Assembly (NCBI GenBank): GCA_033720735.1
Contig: JAWWBX010000257.1
Coordinates: 1-6,359 of the forward strand
Source of the DNA: B8-G4 sp033720735
Lineage (GTDB): Bacteria > Bacteroidota > Bacteroidia > Chitinophagales > Saprospiraceae
Direction: 5' to 3'
Length of the DNA stretch: 6,359 nt
The notes under the pieces are model-generated. The model ran no database searches. It worked only from the letters and a program-made list of their open reading frames with translations, and was not told the DNA's origin. Of this stretch, positions 5,157 to 6,359 are shown one piece after another. Position 1 is the stretch's first letter. Each line of letters begins with the position of its first letter. The translations under genes and the position numbers were made by a program.

Positions 5157-6095
5157 ATGAACGCTGTGGGGCGGACCAACTTTAAATTTCCAGGTCAGAC
5201 AGGGTATTATTCGGGGAAAGTACGTGACGTCTACTATTTCGGCGACCGGGTGATCATGATCGCTTCGGACCGCATCAGCGCCTTCGATCACATCCTTCCC
5301 CGGCCCATTCCGGGCAAGGGACAGGTGCTCAACCAGATCGCGGCCCGCTTCCTGCGCGCTACCCGTGACATCGTCCCCAACTGGCTCGAAGCCACGCCCG
5401 ATCCGAACGTGTCGGCAGGCCTGCTCTGCGAACCGATCAAGATCGAAATGGTGATCCGCGGCTACCTGGCCGGACACGCCTGGCGCGAGTACAAAGCCGG
5501 TAAGCGCGTGTTGTGCGGGGTGGAAATGCCGGAGGGTTTGCGCGAGAGCGACCCCTTTCCCGAACCCATCATCACGCCGGCCACCAAGGCCGAAGAGGGG
5601 CATGACGAGGATATCAGCCGGGAGGAGATCCTGGAGCGGGGGATCGTCAGCGAACAGGTGTATCAAACCCTGGAGCAGTACACCCGCGACCTGTTCGCCT
5701 TCGGGTCGCGCACCGCCCGGGAGCGGGGGCTGATCCTGGTGGATACCAAGTACGAATTCGGCATCCATGCCGGCGAGATCTATCTCATCGATGAGGTGCA
5801 TACCCCTGACAGCTCACGCTATTATTACCTGGACGGGTACACAGAGCGGCAGGCACGGGGAGAGCGCCAGAAACAGCTGAGCAAGGAATTTGTGCGGGAA
5901 TGGCTGATGGACAACGGCTTTCAGGGGCTTGAGGGACAGACCATGCCGGTCATGCCCGATGATTTTGTCCAACTTGTTTCGCAGCGGTATGTGGAATTGT
6001 ACGAAAAGGTGACGGGCATGCCCTTTGAGCCCGCCGAATCCGCTGAGGTCGACCAGCGCATCTACGAAAATATCATCAAGTATCTGGAGAAATAG
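5157..6095 (+). CDS. purC: Phosphoribosylaminoimidazole-succinocarboxamide synthase (SAICAR synthase)
   Basis: A 312-residue cytosolic ATP-dependent ligase that joins CAIR with aspartate to form SAICAR in de novo purine synthesis. Visible family motifs are GKVRDVY (20-26), SDRISAFD (37-44), PGKGQVLNQ (52-60), RGYLAGHAWREY (101-112), PATKAEEGHDEDIS (141-154), LVDTKYEFG (194-202) and IDEVHTPDSSRY (211-222). The length matches the longer yeast Ade1-like type rather than the roughly 237-residue E. coli form, and nothing appears missing. The ATG is the first in frame and sits two residues before the conserved N-terminal part; no Shine-Dalgarno sequence precedes it. I found no convincing promoter in 5100-5156, only an AT-rich stretch around 5111-5130. 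It is transcribed away from the cys operon. It stops at TAG, 21 bases before the next likely start on the same strand. Confidence 0.97.
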   Translation: MNAVGRTNFKFPGQTGYYSGKVRDVYYFGDRVIMIASDRISAFDHILPRPIPGKGQVLNQIAARFLRATRDIVPNWLEATPDPNVSAGLLCEPIKIEMVIRGYLAGHAWREYKAGKRVLCGVEMPEGLRESDPFPEPIITPATKAEEGHDEDISREEILERGIVSEQVYQTLEQYTRDLFAFGSRTARERGLILVDTKYEFGIHAGEIYLIDEVHTPDSSRYYYLDGYTERQARGERQKQLSKEFVREWLMDNGFQGLEGQTMPVMPDDFVQLVSQRYVELYEKVTGMPFEPAESAEVDQRIYENIIKYLEK

Positions 6096-6116
6096 CGAGC
6101 ACACCTGAACAAGCAA

Positions 6117-6359
6117 GTGAACTGGGGGATCCTGTCCACGGCACACATCAATCGCCGTCTCATCCCTGTCATCCGCGCCTCGGAGCGCGGCCAGCTGCGC
6201 GCCGTCGCCAGCCGCGATGCGGGACGGGCTGCCGCCTACGCCCAGGAATGGCAGATCCCGCAAGCCTACGGGAGCTACGAGGCCCTGCTGGCAGATCCGG
6301 AGATCGATGTCGTGTACATCTCACTGCCCAATCATCTGCACGCGGCGTATGCCGTCAAA
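6117..6359 (+). CDS. Gfo/Idh/MocA-family NAD(P)-dependent oxidoreductase, N-terminal part
   Basis: The first 81 codons of a Rossmann-fold dehydrogenase, cut by the right edge. WGILSTAHINRRLIPVI is the nucleotide-binding beta-alpha start. RAVASRD marks the second strand that selects the cofactor, and DPEIDVVYISLPNHLHAAYAV is the hallmark D-VYI-LPN-LH segment of the family. Members usually oxidise or reduce sugars, inositols or related polyols; the substrate cannot be told from this part. No ATG is available in frame after the purC TAG at 6093-6095. I chose GTG at 6117, giving (M)NWGILS. CTG at 6105 would give (M)NKQVNWGILS, which matches the usual family N-terminus at least as well. The reading frame is the same as that of purC. 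It is probably co-transcribed with purC. Confidence 0.85.
   Translation, partial: MNWGILSTAHINRRLIPVIRASERGQLRAVASRDAGRAAAYAQEWQIPQAYGSYEALLADPEIDVVYISLPNHLHAAYAVK

Noticed and set aside
5115..5801. 228-codon open frame on the minus strand
   Set aside because: It is antisense to purC, which has all family motifs. It also runs across the divergent gap, so it is a shadow of GC-rich coding DNA.

Overview
The window looks like chromosomal DNA from a moderately GC-rich member of the Bacteroidota. Three things point there. The first gene encodes a secreted fibre-like protein with the N-terminal 'GIN.DGSAPD.SAILDVK..KG.LLPRMT' block common in that phylum. Most genes lack a clear Shine-Dalgarno sequence. 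Several intergenic regions hold matches to the Bacteroidota promoter pattern TTTG / TAnnTTTG. A Saprospira-like lineage is plausible, but the sequence does not fix it.

Layout from left to right. Bases 1-1123 (minus) are the N-terminal part of a secreted protein that runs off the left edge; 14 full tandem repeats of exactly 15 residues fill it to the edge. Bases 1124-1343 hold no gene but contain two hairpins and a candidate promoter. Bases 1344-4913 (minus) carry, in transcription order, cysM, mec, cysO, moeZ and a 1-Cys peroxiredoxin. The first three overlap by ATGA, and moeZ follows cysO after 4 bases. Together the first four encode the complete core of the protein-bound cysteine synthesis route known from Mycobacterium tuberculosis. 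MoeZ activates and thiolates the C-terminus of the ubiquitin-like carrier CysO, CysM couples the thiocarboxylate to an activated serine, and the JAMM protease Mec releases cysteine. This CysO ends in Gly-Gly-Ser-Lys-Gly, so it probably has to be trimmed before it can work.

The most striking part is the 243-base gap between cysM and the divergent purC. On the minus strand it encodes a 21-residue leader peptide with six Cys codons in seven (HCCACCCCA). A perfect intrinsic terminator follows, ending 17 bases before the cysM start. A 12-pair antiterminator can form between the leader stop-codon region and the terminator's 5' arm, and a 1:2-type pairing brackets the Cys codons. This has every part of a classical transcription attenuator, tuned to cysteine and placed on a cysteine biosynthesis operon. 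A TATATTTG promoter box sits 6 bases before the leader ATG, so the leader may be translated from a leaderless or nearly leaderless transcript. An 8-bp inverted repeat overlaps that promoter and may be an operator.

On the plus strand, purC (5157-6095) is a complete SAICAR synthase of the longer, about 300-residue type. The start of a Gfo/Idh/MocA-family oxidoreductase follows it, lacks an ATG, and runs off the right edge. No tRNA, rRNA, CRISPR array or insertion sequence was seen.
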